From assembly GCF_947499845.1 (NCBI RefSeq), contig NZ_CANMPM010000010.1:1-64000 (forward strand): a stretch of DNA of 64,000 bases, in the 5' to 3' direction. The stretch is from an uncultured Pseudokineococcus sp. Its GTDB lineage: Bacteria > Actinomycetota > Actinomycetes > Actinomycetales > Quadrisphaeraceae. The notes beneath the pieces are model-generated. The model saw only the letters and a list, made by a program, of their open reading frames with translations, had not been told where the DNA came from and did no database searches. Shown in pieces: positions 25,278 to 33,585 of the stretch. Made by a program: the position numbers and the translations under genes. Numbering within the stretch: the first letter of the stretch is position 1; each line of letters opens with the position of its first letter.

Positions 25278-27335
25278 GTGGAGGCAGGCAGCCCGCTCGT
25301 CGAGGGCGGCGTGCTCGGAGGGCGCTACCGGCTGGTGCGGCCCGTGGGAGGCGGCCGGGACGCCGAGGACGGCCGGCCGGCCGGGCGCCGGGGGGCCCGC
25401 ACGTGGCGGTGCCACGACGTCGTCCTCGACCGCCCCGTCGACCTCCTGCTCGTCGCCGGGGGCGCCGAGCTCGTCGTCGACGCGGCCCGCCGCGCGGCCC
25501 TCGTGGACGACGCCCGGGTGCTGCGGGTCCTCGACGTCGGCGAGGACGCCGGCTGGGCCTACGTCGTCACCGCCGTGGTCCCGGGCGAGACCCTCGCCGC
25601 GCTCGTGCACCGCCGTGGGCCCCTGCCGCCGGCGCTCGCGCGCACCCTCGTCGGCGAGGCCGCGCAGGCCCTCGAGCGCGCCCGCGCGCTAGGCCTGCAC
25701 CACCGCCGCCTCACGCCCTCCTCGCTGCTGCGCGCGGCCGACGGCGGCGTCGTCGTGGCCGGCGTCGAGGTGCACGCCGCCGTCGTCGAGGACGTGTCCC
25801 CCGGCGCCGCCGCGGCCGGCCACCGCAGTGACGACCACCGCGGCGAGGACCCCCGCGGCGGGGGGCGGGCCGGTGACGGCCGGGACGGCGACGTCGACCC
25901 CGCCGTCGCCGCGCGGGCCGACGCGGTGGGCCTCGTGGCGCTGCTGCACGCCGCGCTGACGGGCCGCTGGCCCGGCCCCCTGCGCGCCGAGGAGCCCGCC
26001 GGCGCCGGTGACGCGCTGGAGGACGCCGACGCCCCGCCGCTGCCGCTGGCGCCCCGCGCGGAGGACGGCCCGGTGCCGCCCGGCGACCTCGTCGACGGCG
26101 TCCCCGCCGACCTCGACGTCCTCTGCGCCGTCACGCTCGGCCCGCACGAGGACGGCCCGCGCACGCCCGGCGAGCTCGCCGAGCAGCTGGCCCCCTGGGT
26201 CTCCCCCTACGGCGACGGGCGGCCCGCCGGTGGCGCGCAGCGCGCGGGCCTCGGGCGCCTCGTCGCCGGGGGCGTGCCCGGCGCCCGGCGCCCCGACGAG
26301 CCGGCGCCCGGGCCGCGGCCCGACGGCGTCGTCCCGTGGGCCGGCGGCGGTGACGGCGGGGCGAGCGAGGAGGAGGTCCAGGACGTGCGGACGGAGGAGG
26401 AGCGCACCCGCGAGGTGGCCGCCGTGCGCGAGCCGGCGGCGGCGCTGGCCGGCTCCGGCACGGTCGCGCCCGCGGTGGTCGCCGGCGGCGGTGCGACCGG
26501 GGCGATGACGGCCTCGGCCGCCGCGCCGGGCGCCTCCGCGCTGCCCGGGGCCCGGTCGGCCCGCCCGGGCCGCTCGGGCCGACCCGCCCGCCCGGGGGCG
26601 GGCTCCGTCGGGGCCGGCGGCGCCGGGCTCTCCGGCGGGGACGGGGCTGGCGGCGTGCCCCGCGGGGGCGACGCCCTCGCGGCCGAGCCGCCCGAGCGGC
26701 CGGCGCGGGCCCAGACCGCCGTCGTCCTCGTGCTCGTCCTCGTCGCCGTGGTGGTGGCGGCCTGGCTCGCGCTCGGCGTCCTGCGCGACCTCGGCGGCGG
26801 CGGGGACGCGGCGCCCGCGCCCGGGGCGACGTCGTCCCCCGCGCCGAGCGCTTCGGCGCCGGCCGCGGACGGCCAGCAGCCCTCGCCGGAGCCGGCTCCC
26901 GCGCCGGCACCCCCCCAGGTCGTGGGCGCGCAGTCGATCGACCCCCTGGGCGACGGCGAGGAGGGCGACGACTCGGTCGGCGCCGCGCTGGACGGGGACC
27001 CGGCCACGGCCTGGACCTCCTCGACCTACACGACGGAGGAGCTCGGCAACCTCAAGGAGGGCTTCGGCTACGCCCTGCAGCTCGGCGAGGGCTCCACGGT
27101 GAGCGGCGTGGCCCTGACGACCGCGGGCTCCGGCGGGACGGTCGAGGTCCGCACCGCACCGGGCCCCGACCTCGACGGATCCCAGGTCGTCGCCACCGTC
27201 GACCTCACGGGCGGGACCACCGACGTCGCGCTGCCGCAGCCCGTCCAGACGCCGTACCTGATGCTGTGGTTCACGCGCCTGCCCGACGTCGGGGACGGCT
27301 TCCGCGTGGAGATGTCCTCCGTCCAGGTGCGGTGA
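25278..27335 (+). CDS. Membrane pseudokinase with extracytoplasmic discoidin-like domain
   Basis: This 685-residue protein begins with a kinase-like fold (GGRYRLVRPVGGGRD) whose catalytic residues are gone. The VAVK lysine position reads PVDLLLVAG, HRDLKP reads HHRRLTPSS, and no DFG is found. A disordered stretch (about 250-470), a single transmembrane helix (about 479-502), a Pro/Ala-rich linker and a C-terminal sandwich domain (about 545-685, VGAALDGDPATAWTSSTY) resembling F5/8-type carbohydrate-binding domains follow. It corresponds to the C-terminal part of mycobacterial MviN, which is phosphorylated by PknB and then bound by FhaA. GTG 25278 follows GGAGGTGGCACGCG. It probably links MurJ to Ser/Thr signalling; the ligand is unknown. 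Confidence 0.82.
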   Translation: MEAGSPLVEGGVLGGRYRLVRPVGGGRDAEDGRPAGRRGARTWRCHDVVLDRPVDLLLVAGGAELVVDAARRAALVDDARVLRVLDVGEDAGWAYVVTAVVPGETLAALVHRRGPLPPALARTLVGEAAQALERARALGLHHRRLTPSSLLRAADGGVVVAGVEVHAAVVEDVSPGAAAAGHRSDDHRGEDPRGGGRAGDGRDGDVDPAVAARADAVGLVALLHAALTGRWPGPLRAEEPAGAGDALEDADAPPLPLAPRAEDGPVPPGDLVDGVPADLDVLCAVTLGPHEDGPRTPGELAEQLAPWVSPYGDGRPAGGAQRAGLGRLVAGGVPGARRPDEPAPGPRPDGVVPWAGGGDGGASEEEVQDVRTEEERTREVAAVREPAAALAGSGTVAPAVVAGGGATGAMTASAAAPGASALPGARSARPGRSGRPARPGAGSVGAGGAGLSGGDGAGGVPRGGDALAAEPPERPARAQTAVVLVLVLVAVVVAAWLALGVLRDLGGGGDAAPAPGATSSPAPSASAPAADGQQPSPEPAPAPAPPQVVGAQSIDPLGDGEEGDDSVGAALDGDPATAWTSSTYTTEELGNLKEGFGYALQLGEGSTVSGVALTTAGSGGTVEVRTAPGPDLDGSQVVATVDLTGGTTDVALPQPVQTPYLMLWFTRLPDVGDGFRVEMSSVQVR

Positions 27336-28243
27336 GCGCGGTGCGCCCCGGCGCGCTCGGCCCCCCGGGGCCGCGCGACGAGGGCGGACCCGGCGCGGCG
27401 GGCCAGGACGTCAGGGACCAGGACGACGCGGCCCTCCTGCGCGCCCACGTGCGGGGGGAGCCCGACGCCTTCGCCGAGCTGGTGCGCCGCCACGGCCCGC
27501 GGCTGTGGGCCGTGGCGCTCGGTGTGCTGGGGGACCGGGAGGAGGCGGCCGACGCCGTGCAGGACGCCTTCGTCTCGGCGCTGCGGGGCGCCGACCGCTT
27601 CCGGGGCGAGGCGGCCGTCACCACCTGGCTGCACCGGATCGTCGTCAACGCCAGCCTCGACCGGCTGCGGCGGGCGCGGGTGCGGCGGACCGTGCCCCTG
27701 GACGCGCCGGCGCCCGGCGGCGGGGACGCCCCGCGCGGCGCCGTCGAGCGGCTGGCCGCCCGCGGTGACGCGGCGGCGGACGTGGACCTCGAGGTCGACG
27801 TCCGCGCCGCGCTCGACCGCCTGCCCGACCACCAGCGCGCCGCCCTCGTCCTCGTGGACCTGCACGACCTGCCCGTGGCGGAGGCCGCCGGAGTCCTCGG
27901 CGTCGCGGTGGGCACGGTGAAGTCGCGGTGCGCCCGCGGACGGACGGCGCTCGCCGCGCTCCTGCGCGAGCGCGGCCTCGACCCCCGCGCCCCCGCGGCT
28001 CCTGCGCGCCCCTCGGGGCCGTCGGGGTCGGGCGCCGCGGCCGGCGGGGCCGGGAGCGGTACCGGGGGGAACCGCACCGGCCGGCGCGACGTCCGAGAGG
28101 GCGGGGCGGCCTCCCGTCGGGAGGAGCCCGCCGGGACCGGCGTCCGCGACCGGGTGGCCCCCGACGCCGCCCCGCACGACCCCGCCCCGCACGACCCCCG
28201 TCCGCCTGATCGAGACCCCCGCGACCCCGAGGAGGTGCCGTGA
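27332..28243 (+). CDS. ECF sigma factor, SigM-like
   Basis: This 303-residue protein has sigma region 2 (AFAELVRRHGPRLWAVALGV to TTWLHRIVVNASLDRLRRAR) and region 4 (ALDRLPDHQRAALVLVDLHD to VGTVKSRCARGRTALAALL). Place between murJ/pseudokinase and an anti-sigma factor followed by trxB matches mycobacterial sigM. About 90 low-complexity residues follow region 4, more than usual. The GTG overlaps the previous stop codon (GTGA); GTG 27341 is an alternative three codons in. It is likely held inactive by the product of the next gene. Confidence 0.92.
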   Translation: MSAVRPGALGPPGPRDEGGPGAAGQDVRDQDDAALLRAHVRGEPDAFAELVRRHGPRLWAVALGVLGDREEAADAVQDAFVSALRGADRFRGEAAVTTWLHRIVVNASLDRLRRARVRRTVPLDAPAPGGGDAPRGAVERLAARGDAAADVDLEVDVRAALDRLPDHQRAALVLVDLHDLPVAEAAGVLGVAVGTVKSRCARGRTALAALLRERGLDPRAPAAPARPSGPSGSGAAAGGAGSGTGGNRTGRRDVREGGAASRREEPAGTGVRDRVAPDAAPHDPAPHDPRPPDRDPRDPEEVP

Positions 28244-29436
28244 GCGACCGGCCCCTCCCCGCCGACCCGTCGGACGACGACGAGCGCCCCGACGGCCTCT
28301 CCGACGACGTCCCCCACGGCGCCCCGGGCGACGTCCCCGGTGACGTCTCGCGGGCCCCGAGGGACGGCGACGAGCCTGCCGCGGACGTCCACGGCCCCGG
28401 AGGGCAGGCGCAGGAGCAGCCGCGCGAGAGCCCCGGCACGTCGTCGGAGGCCCGCCCGAGCGCCCACCCCACGGAGGAGGAGGTCGACGCGCTCCTCGAC
28501 GCCGACCTCGTCGCGGTGCGGGAGCGCCGCGAGCGCGCGGACGGCGCGCCCCCGCCCGAGGCGCTCACGGCGGCGCACGTCCTGGGCTGCTCACGCTGCC
28601 AGGGCGTCCTCGCCGACATGCGGGCCGTGCGGGGCCTCCTGCGCCGCCAGGGGGCGGGCGCACCTCCCCCGCCCGACGACCTGGCGGACCGCATCGCCCG
28701 CGCCGTGGCCGACGACGCCGCCCGGGAGCGCCGCGCCGCCCGCTCCCGCCGCCGCCGCGCCGTCCTGACCCTCGCCGCCTCCGCGGTCGTCGTCGGCGGC
28801 CTCGGCACGGCCGTCGCCCTCCAGGTGCGCCCCCTCCAGGAGCGCGGGGCCCCGGCCGGGTCGGACCTCGCTGCCGCCCCCGCCGCCGCCGAGCCGCTGG
28901 TGATGGCCTCGGGCACCGACTACGGCCTCGGAACCCTGGGCGCGCAGGTCCGCGCCGTGCTGGCGGCGCCGACGACGGCCTCCGGAGCCGCGCCCGACCG
29001 CTCGGCGTCGTCGCTCGACGACCCCGCCGGGCCCGGTGGTGACACCTCCGGCGACGACGCGACCGGCGGACGGCCGGACGCCGGGCGGGCCGACAGCGCC
29101 CCGGCGGAGGGCGGCACCGGAGCGGGGGCCGAGGGGGGCGACGCGGCGCCGGCGAGAGGCGGCGACGCAGCACCGACGGCCCCCAGCGGGCTCGCGCGGG
29201 CCGACGAGCTCGAGCCCTGCCTGGCGGCGCTGGGGCGGCCGGACGCACGGGTCCTCGCGGTGGACACGGCGCGGTGGGAGGGACGCGCCGCCGACGTCCT
29301 CGTGCTCGACGGGCCGGCGACCGGCGGGACGGACGCCGGGGACCCCGCGTCCGCGCCGCTGGCCGTCTGGGTGGTCCGCCTCGGGTGCCGCGGGGGCGAC
29401 GACGCGCTGCTGCACTACGAGGTCGTCCCGCGCTGA
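28240..29436 (+). CDS. Membrane anti-sigma factor (RsmA-like)
   Basis: This 398-residue protein has an acidic disordered N-terminus (about 1-75), then a helical segment with HVLGCSRC (about 113-120), which fits the HxxxCxxC zinc-associated anti-sigma signature. A transmembrane helix (about 173-194) and an extracytoplasmic Ala/Gly-rich region follow. The last 70 residues look folded and contain two cysteines. GTG 28240 overlaps the sigma gene stop codon and has GAGGAGG upstream, so sigma and anti-sigma are translated together. Context says it binds the SigM-like sigma factor; whether the cysteines sense redox state is untested. Confidence 0.85.
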   Translation: MSDRPLPADPSDDDERPDGLSDDVPHGAPGDVPGDVSRAPRDGDEPAADVHGPGGQAQEQPRESPGTSSEARPSAHPTEEEVDALLDADLVAVRERRERADGAPPPEALTAAHVLGCSRCQGVLADMRAVRGLLRRQGAGAPPPPDDLADRIARAVADDAARERRAARSRRRRAVLTLAASAVVVGGLGTAVALQVRPLQERGAPAGSDLAAAPAAAEPLVMASGTDYGLGTLGAQVRAVLAAPTTASGAAPDRSASSLDDPAGPGGDTSGDDATGGRPDAGRADSAPAEGGTGAGAEGGDAAPARGGDAAPTAPSGLARADELEPCLAALGRPDARVLAVDTARWEGRAADVLVLDGPATGGTDAGDPASAPLAVWVVRLGCRGGDDALLHYEVVPR

Positions 29437-29494
29437 CGACGGGAGCGGCTGTGCCACCGGACGAGCAGGGCCACCGCGGGGGGCCTCGTGGCGC

Positions 29495-29522
29495 GGGAAC
29501 AGCCGCGGCCCCGCGCGGCGTT
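29495..29522 (+). promoter_or_regulatory. ECF-type promoter for trxBA
   Basis: GGGAAC (29495-29500), 18 bases, then CGTT (29519-29522) resembles the GGGAAY-N17-19-CGTT promoters of SigR in Streptomyces and SigH in mycobacteria, both known to drive trxBA under thiol stress. It lies about 155 bp upstream of trxB. Confidence 0.5.
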
Positions 29523-29677
29523 GGACGCGTCGACCGAGCAGGACCTCCGGCGGCCCCGACGGGGCCGGGGTGCTGGGAGCATGAGCGCGGGCGGCCTCCG
29601 CCCGGCGCCGGCGTCCGACGCACCACCGGGGCCCCGTCCGACCAGCGAGCACACCAGCAGCGAGGAGCGCAGCCAGC

Positions 29678-30691
29678 GTGACCGACGACGTCCGCAACGT
29701 GATCATCGTGGGCAGCGGCCCGGCGGGGTACACGGCCGCCATCTACGCGGCCCGGGCCAACCTGCAGCCGCTCGTCGTGGCGGGCTCCGTGACCGCCGGC
29801 GGGGCGCTCATGAACACCACGGAGATCGAGAACTTCCCGGGCTTCCCCGACGGGCTCATGGGGCCCGACCTCATGGACAAGATGCAGGCGCAGGCCGAGC
29901 GCTTCGGCGCGGAGGTCGTCTTCGACGACGCCGCGGAGATGCACCTCGAGGGCGACGTCAAGACGGTCGTGCTCGGCAGCGGCGCGGTGCACCGCGCCCG
30001 CACCGTCGTCCTGGCGCTCGGGTCGGCCTACCGCGAGATCGGCCTGGAGAACGAGAAGCGGCTCTCGGGCCGCGGCGTCAGCTGGTGCGCGACCTGCGAC
30101 GGCTTCTTCTTCAAGGACCAGGACATCGCGGTCGTCGGCGGCGGCGACTCGGCCGTCGAGGAGGCCACCTTCCTCACGCGCTTCGCGCGGTCGGTCACCC
30201 TCGTCCACCGCCGCGACGAGCTGCGCGCCTCCAAGGTCATGCAGGACCGCGTCTTCGCCAACGAGAAGATGCGCTTCGCGTGGGACACCGAGGTCGTGGA
30301 CGTGCTCGGGCAGGACAAGGTCACGGGCCTGCGGGTGCGCAGCACGACCGACGGCTCCGAGCGCGACATGGACGTGACGGGGCTCTTCGTCGCCATCGGC
30401 CACGACCCGCGCGTCGAGCTGGTCCGCGACCAGGTGCGCATCAACGACCACGGCTGCATCGACGTGGACGGCCGCTCGTCGCGCACCAACCTGCCGGGCG
30501 TCTTCGCCTGCGGCGACGTCATCGACCACGAGTACATGCAGGCCATCACCGCCGCGGGCAGCGGGTGCGCCGCAGCCCTCGACGCCGAGCGCTACCTCGC
30601 CGAGCTCGGCGACGCGGGCGGCCCGACGCCCGACGCCGCCCTCACCGAGGAGAAGCCGGAGATGGCCGGCACGGCGGGCAACCGCCCCTGA
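29678..30691 (+). CDS. trxB: Thioredoxin-disulfide reductase
   Basis: This 337-residue flavoenzyme reduces thioredoxin with NADPH. It has FAD motif [11 protein letters not shown], the active-site pair WCATCDG (Cys 138 and 141), the NADPH motif [12 protein letters not shown] and the C-terminal FAD segment [10 protein letters not shown]. The N-terminus fits the family, so GTG 29678 is accepted, with GAGGAGCGCAGCCAGC upstream. An extra tail of about 25 residues follows the fold. It is followed by trxA after 56 bp and preceded by an ECF-type promoter. Confidence 0.97.
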   Translation: MTDDVRNVIIVGSGPAGYTAAIYAARANLQPLVVAGSVTAGGALMNTTEIENFPGFPDGLMGPDLMDKMQAQAERFGAEVVFDDAAEMHLEGDVKTVVLGSGAVHRARTVVLALGSAYREIGLENEKRLSGRGVSWCATCDGFFFKDQDIAVVGGGDSAVEEATFLTRFARSVTLVHRRDELRASKVMQDRVFANEKMRFAWDTEVVDVLGQDKVTGLRVRSTTDGSERDMDVTGLFVAIGHDPRVELVRDQVRINDHGCIDVDGRSSRTNLPGVFACGDVIDHEYMQAITAAGSGCAAALDAERYLAELGDAGGPTPDAALTEEKPEMAGTAGNRP

Positions 30692-30747
30692 CCCCGGCCC
30701 CCGGCCGACCCCCCGCAGCACCCCACCGCAGGAGAGCAGGAGCACCC

Positions 30748-31071
30748 GTGAGCACGAAGACCGTCACCGACGCCACGTTCGACGCCGAGGTCCTCCAGGC
30801 CGGCAAGCCCGTCCTGGTCGACTTCTGGGCCCCCTGGTGCGGCCCGTGCCGCCAGGTCTCCCCGATCCTCGAGGAGCTGGCGACCGAGTACGCCGACAAG
30901 ATCGACGTGGTCAAGGTCAACACCGACGAGAACCCGCGCATCGCGGCGAGCTACGGCATCACCTCGATCCCCACGCTCAACGTGTACTCGGGCGGCGAGC
31001 TCGTGAAGTCCGTCGTCGGCGCCAAGCCGAAGCCGACCCTCGTGCGCGAGCTGTCCGACTTCCTCGCCTGA
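30748..31071 (+). CDS. trxA: Thioredoxin
   Basis: The 107-residue protein contains the active site [11 protein letters not shown] (Cys 31 and 34), the cis-proline loop [11 protein letters not shown] and normal family length. It is the general disulfide reductant supplied by TrxB. The GTG at 30748 has GCAGGAG upstream. A strong hairpin 17 bp after the stop codon ends the trxBA unit. Confidence 0.97.
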   Translation: MSTKTVTDATFDAEVLQAGKPVLVDFWAPWCGPCRQVSPILEELATEYADKIDVVKVNTDENPRIAASYGITSIPTLNVYSGGELVKSVVGAKPKPTLVRELSDFLA

Positions 31072-31087
31072 GCGCACCCGCACCACC

Positions 31088-31119
31088 GACGGCCCCCGGC
31101 CCTCCGGCCGGGGGCCGTC
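31088..31119 (+). terminator. Hairpin terminator after trxA
   Basis: GACGGCCCCCGGCC pairs perfectly with GGCCGGGGGCCGTC across CTCC. It separates trxBA from the amidase gene. Confidence 0.8.
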
Positions 31120-31286
31120 GTCGTCCGCCGGGGCACCCGGCCCCGCCCGTCGTGGTACGACACCCTCCGGGCCGGCCGCCGACCGCCCCCGTCCCACGGG
31201 CACCCGCTCGACCCGCGCACCCGCCCGACCGCCCGCCGGACCGACGCCCCCGGCTCGACATCCCGGCTCGACACCCTGGAGGACCC

Positions 31287-32447
31287 GTGCCCGTCCCCCC
31301 GCACCTGCTGCGCCGCGGCGACACCGGACCGCGCGTGGTCGGCCTCCGCGAGGAGCTGGCGCGCGCCGGCGCACCCGCCGGGGCCGACCCGGAGGAGGAC
31401 GTCTTCGACGAGGCGCTCGAGCGGGTCGTCCGGGCCTTCCAGCAGGAGCGGGGGCTGCGGGCCGACGGCGTCGTCGGGCCGCAGACCTCCCGGGCCCTCG
31501 ACGGCGCCCGCTGGCGGCTCGGGGACCGCGTCCTGCGCTTCGTCCCCGGCCACCTGCTGCACGGCGACGACGTCACGGCCCTCCAGGACCGCCTGCTGCA
31601 GCTCGGCCTGCTCGACGACCGCCGGGACGGGCGCTACGGGCCGCGCACCGAGGCGGGCGTGCGCGAGCTGCAGCGCAGCAGCGGCACCGCCGTCGACGGC
31701 GTCCTGGGCCCCGAGACGCTGGCCGCCCTGCGCCGCCTGGACCGGTCCGTCGGCGGGGGGGACGCGAGCGGCCTGCGCGACCTCGAGCGGACCGCGCAGG
31801 CCCGGCGGCGGGCCAGCGGCCGCGTGGTGCTCCTCGACCCGGCCCACGGCGGCGCGGACCGCGGCGCGGTCGGGCACGGCTTGGAGGAGGCCGAGGTCGT
31901 CCTCGACCTCGCCCAGCGCCTCGAGGGCCGTCTGGCCGCCTCCGGCACCACCGCCGTCCTCTCCCGAGGCGCCGACCAGCGGCCGTCCGCGGAGGAGCGC
32001 GCCGAGCTGGCCGAGTCGGTGGCCGCGGACGTCGTCCTGTCGCTCCACTGCGACGCGCTCGTCCCCGCCGGCCTGGACGCCGGGCAGGCCCTCCCGCCGG
32101 CCGCCGCCTCCGGTCTCGCGACCTTCTCGTGGGGCTCGGCCACCGCTCGCTCGACGGAGGGCGCGCGTCTCGCCGGGCTCGTGCACCGCGAGCTCCTCGC
32201 GCGCACCGGTCTGGTCGACTGCCGGACGCACACGTGGAACACCGACCTGCTCCGGATGACGCGGATGCCTGCCGTCCGCGTCGAGGTCGGCTACCTCACC
32301 TCGTCCGACGACGCCGCGCTCGTCCGTGACCCGGCCTTCCGGGACCGCTGCGCCGAGGCCCTGGCGGTGGCCCTGCACCGCTTCTTCCTCGAGGAGGAGG
32401 ACGACGTGCCGACCGGCCTGCTGCCCGTCGTCGGTGCCGGCGCCTGA
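31287..32447 (+). CDS. cwlM: Peptidoglycan-binding N-acetylmuramoyl-L-alanine amidase, CwlM-like
   Basis: This 386-residue protein has two PG_binding_1 domains (about 5-75 and 85-150, FQQERGLRADGVVGPQTSRA and LQRSSGTAVDGVLGPETLAA) and an Amidase_3 domain. Zinc-ligand motifs are visible as LLDPAHGG, EEAEVVLDLA and SLHCDA, with the late Glu in VEVGYLTS. There is no signal peptide. Downstream-of-trxA position matches mycobacterial CwlM, a cytoplasmic PknB substrate that activates MurA rather than acting as a hydrolase. The same regulatory role is plausible here because pknB lies in the window, but this is inference. The GTG follows GGAGGACCC. Confidence 0.88.
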   Translation: MPVPPHLLRRGDTGPRVVGLREELARAGAPAGADPEEDVFDEALERVVRAFQQERGLRADGVVGPQTSRALDGARWRLGDRVLRFVPGHLLHGDDVTALQDRLLQLGLLDDRRDGRYGPRTEAGVRELQRSSGTAVDGVLGPETLAALRRLDRSVGGGDASGLRDLERTAQARRRASGRVVLLDPAHGGADRGAVGHGLEEAEVVLDLAQRLEGRLAASGTTAVLSRGADQRPSAEERAELAESVAADVVLSLHCDALVPAGLDAGQALPPAAASGLATFSWGSATARSTEGARLAGLVHRELLARTGLVDCRTHTWNTDLLRMTRMPAVRVEVGYLTSSDDAALVRDPAFRDRCAEALAVALHRFFLEEEDDVPTGLLPVVGAGA

Positions 32448-32591
32448 GGCCCCCGTCGCCGGGTCGCCCCGCGCTGACGCGGTCGCGCCCCTCCTGACCC
32501 GCTCCCACGGCGTCGTGCGCCTCCCTGTGGGTCCTCGCCTCGTCGACGCCGACGAGAGCGGGGGCACCACCCCGGACCGTCCAGGGGACCC

Positions 32592-32614
32592 GCGCCCGCG
32601 GGACGCGCGGGCGC
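32592..32614. terminator. Hairpin between convergent cwlM and GNAT genes
   Basis: GCGCCCGCG and CGCGGGCGC form a 9-bp stem with a 5-base loop. It could serve both converging transcripts. Confidence 0.5.
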
Positions 32615-32637
32615 CGGTGCGGCTCGCCCCGCCGGGC

Positions 32638-33318
32638 TCAGCCCAGAGCCGGTACGCGCAGGTCGGCGAGGATGCGGTCGAGCGCCCGCTCGACGTCCTC
32701 GCGCCAGGCGAGCGCCGTCCGCAGCTCCAGGCGCAGGCGAGGCCAGCGCGGATGGTCTCGCACCACCTCGAAGCCGACCTCGAGGAGGAAGCCCGCCGGC
32801 ACGTGGCACCCGCCGCCGAGGCGGGCGGCGGGGACGTCGAGGCTCTTCCGGGGGGAGCCCGGTGGCGGCGCGTCGGCAGCCGTCCCCTCCTCGCCGCCGG
32901 CCTCGGCGAAGGCCTCGACCGCCCGCACGCCGCGGCGGGTCAGGTCCTTCGCCGCCGCCTGGACGAGCATCCGCCCGAGGCCGCCCCCGCGGTGGCCGGG
33001 CAGCACGCCCGCCGTCATGAGGAGCACCGCGTCGGCGCTGACGGGGGACGTGGGGTACTGGAGCGAGCGCGGGACGAGGTGCGGCGGGGCGTACGTCACG
33101 AACGCCGCGAGCTCCCGGTCGACGTGGACGACGCGCCCGCACGACCCCCACTCGAGGAGCGTCCTCGACAACCACGCCTCCTTCTCGAAGGCCGGGTCGC
33201 CCGACCGCCGCGCGGCGTCCGCCGCCGGGGCGTCGAGCTCCCAGCGCACGCAGGAGCGGCACGGGTCAGGGAGCGCGGCCACGTGCTCGAGGGACAGCGC
33301 GCTGATCGACCGGCTCAC
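32638..33318 (-). CDS. GNAT family N-acetyltransferase
   Basis: This 226-residue protein has the acetyl-CoA-binding segment of GNAT proteins, [20 protein letters not shown] (R/Q-x-x-G-x-G/A), preceded by VLLMTAG. A cysteine-containing N-terminus (PDPCRSCVRWEL) is notable. Homologous genes lie beside parB in other actinobacteria; the substrate is unknown. The GTG at 33318 has only a weak ribosome site. A perfect parS palindrome sits 32 bp upstream, so ParB spreading could affect its promoter. Confidence 0.82.
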   Translation of the reverse strand: MSRSISALSLEHVAALPDPCRSCVRWELDAPAADAARRSGDPAFEKEAWLSRTLLEWGSCGRVVHVDRELAAFVTYAPPHLVPRSLQYPTSPVSADAVLLMTAGVLPGHRGGGLGRMLVQAAAKDLTRRGVRAVEAFAEAGGEEGTAADAPPPGSPRKSLDVPAARLGGGCHVPAGFLLEVGFEVVRDHPRWPRLRLELRTALAWREDVERALDRILADLRVPALG

Positions 33319-33349
33319 GGCCGGACCACCCCCCGTCGCCGCACGCCGC

Positions 33350-33363
33350 GTTCCACGTGGAAC
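33350..33363. other. parS site
   Basis: GTTCCACGTGGAAC is a perfect palindrome, extended to CGCGTTCCACGTGGAACGCG over 33347-33366. It lies between the GNAT gene and the small membrane ORF. It is a ParB-binding centromere site by sequence and by context beside parAB. Confidence 0.9.
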
Positions 33364-33394
33364 GCGTGCGGCGTCGCGATCACGGCGCCCACGG

Positions 33395-33541
33395 TCAGCG
33401 CGGTCGTCGCGGGTCGTAGCCCGCGCCGCGCCGGCGCGGCTGCAGGAGGGCGCCGAGGAAGGCCGCGGAGGCGCCGAGCGAGAGGCCGAGACCGACCGCC
33501 GCGGCCGTCGTGCGACGGCGACGGGCGCGCTCGCCCGCCAC
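33395..33541 (-). CDS. Small single-pass membrane protein
   Basis: This 48-residue ORF begins at GTG 33541 with GGAGGG five bases upstream. It has an Arg-rich start, one hydrophobic segment (TTAAAVGLGLSLGASAAFLG) and a basic tail. The frame extends upstream to a GTG that overlaps the parB stop codon, so coupling to parB is possible. I do not recognise a family. It could be a chance ORF, though the ribosome site and transmembrane pattern argue otherwise. Confidence 0.5.
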   Translation of the reverse strand: MAGERARRRRTTAAAVGLGLSLGASAAFLGALLQPRRRGAGYDPRRPR

Positions 33542-33585
33542 GGGGACCCTCCGCGCCCCGGCCCGCCCACCCCCCGCCGCCCGGG

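Noticed and set aside
28240-29436. Second sigma or toxin-antitoxin module after sigM
   Set aside because: The HxxxCxxC helix, membrane span and overlap with sigM fit an anti-sigma factor.
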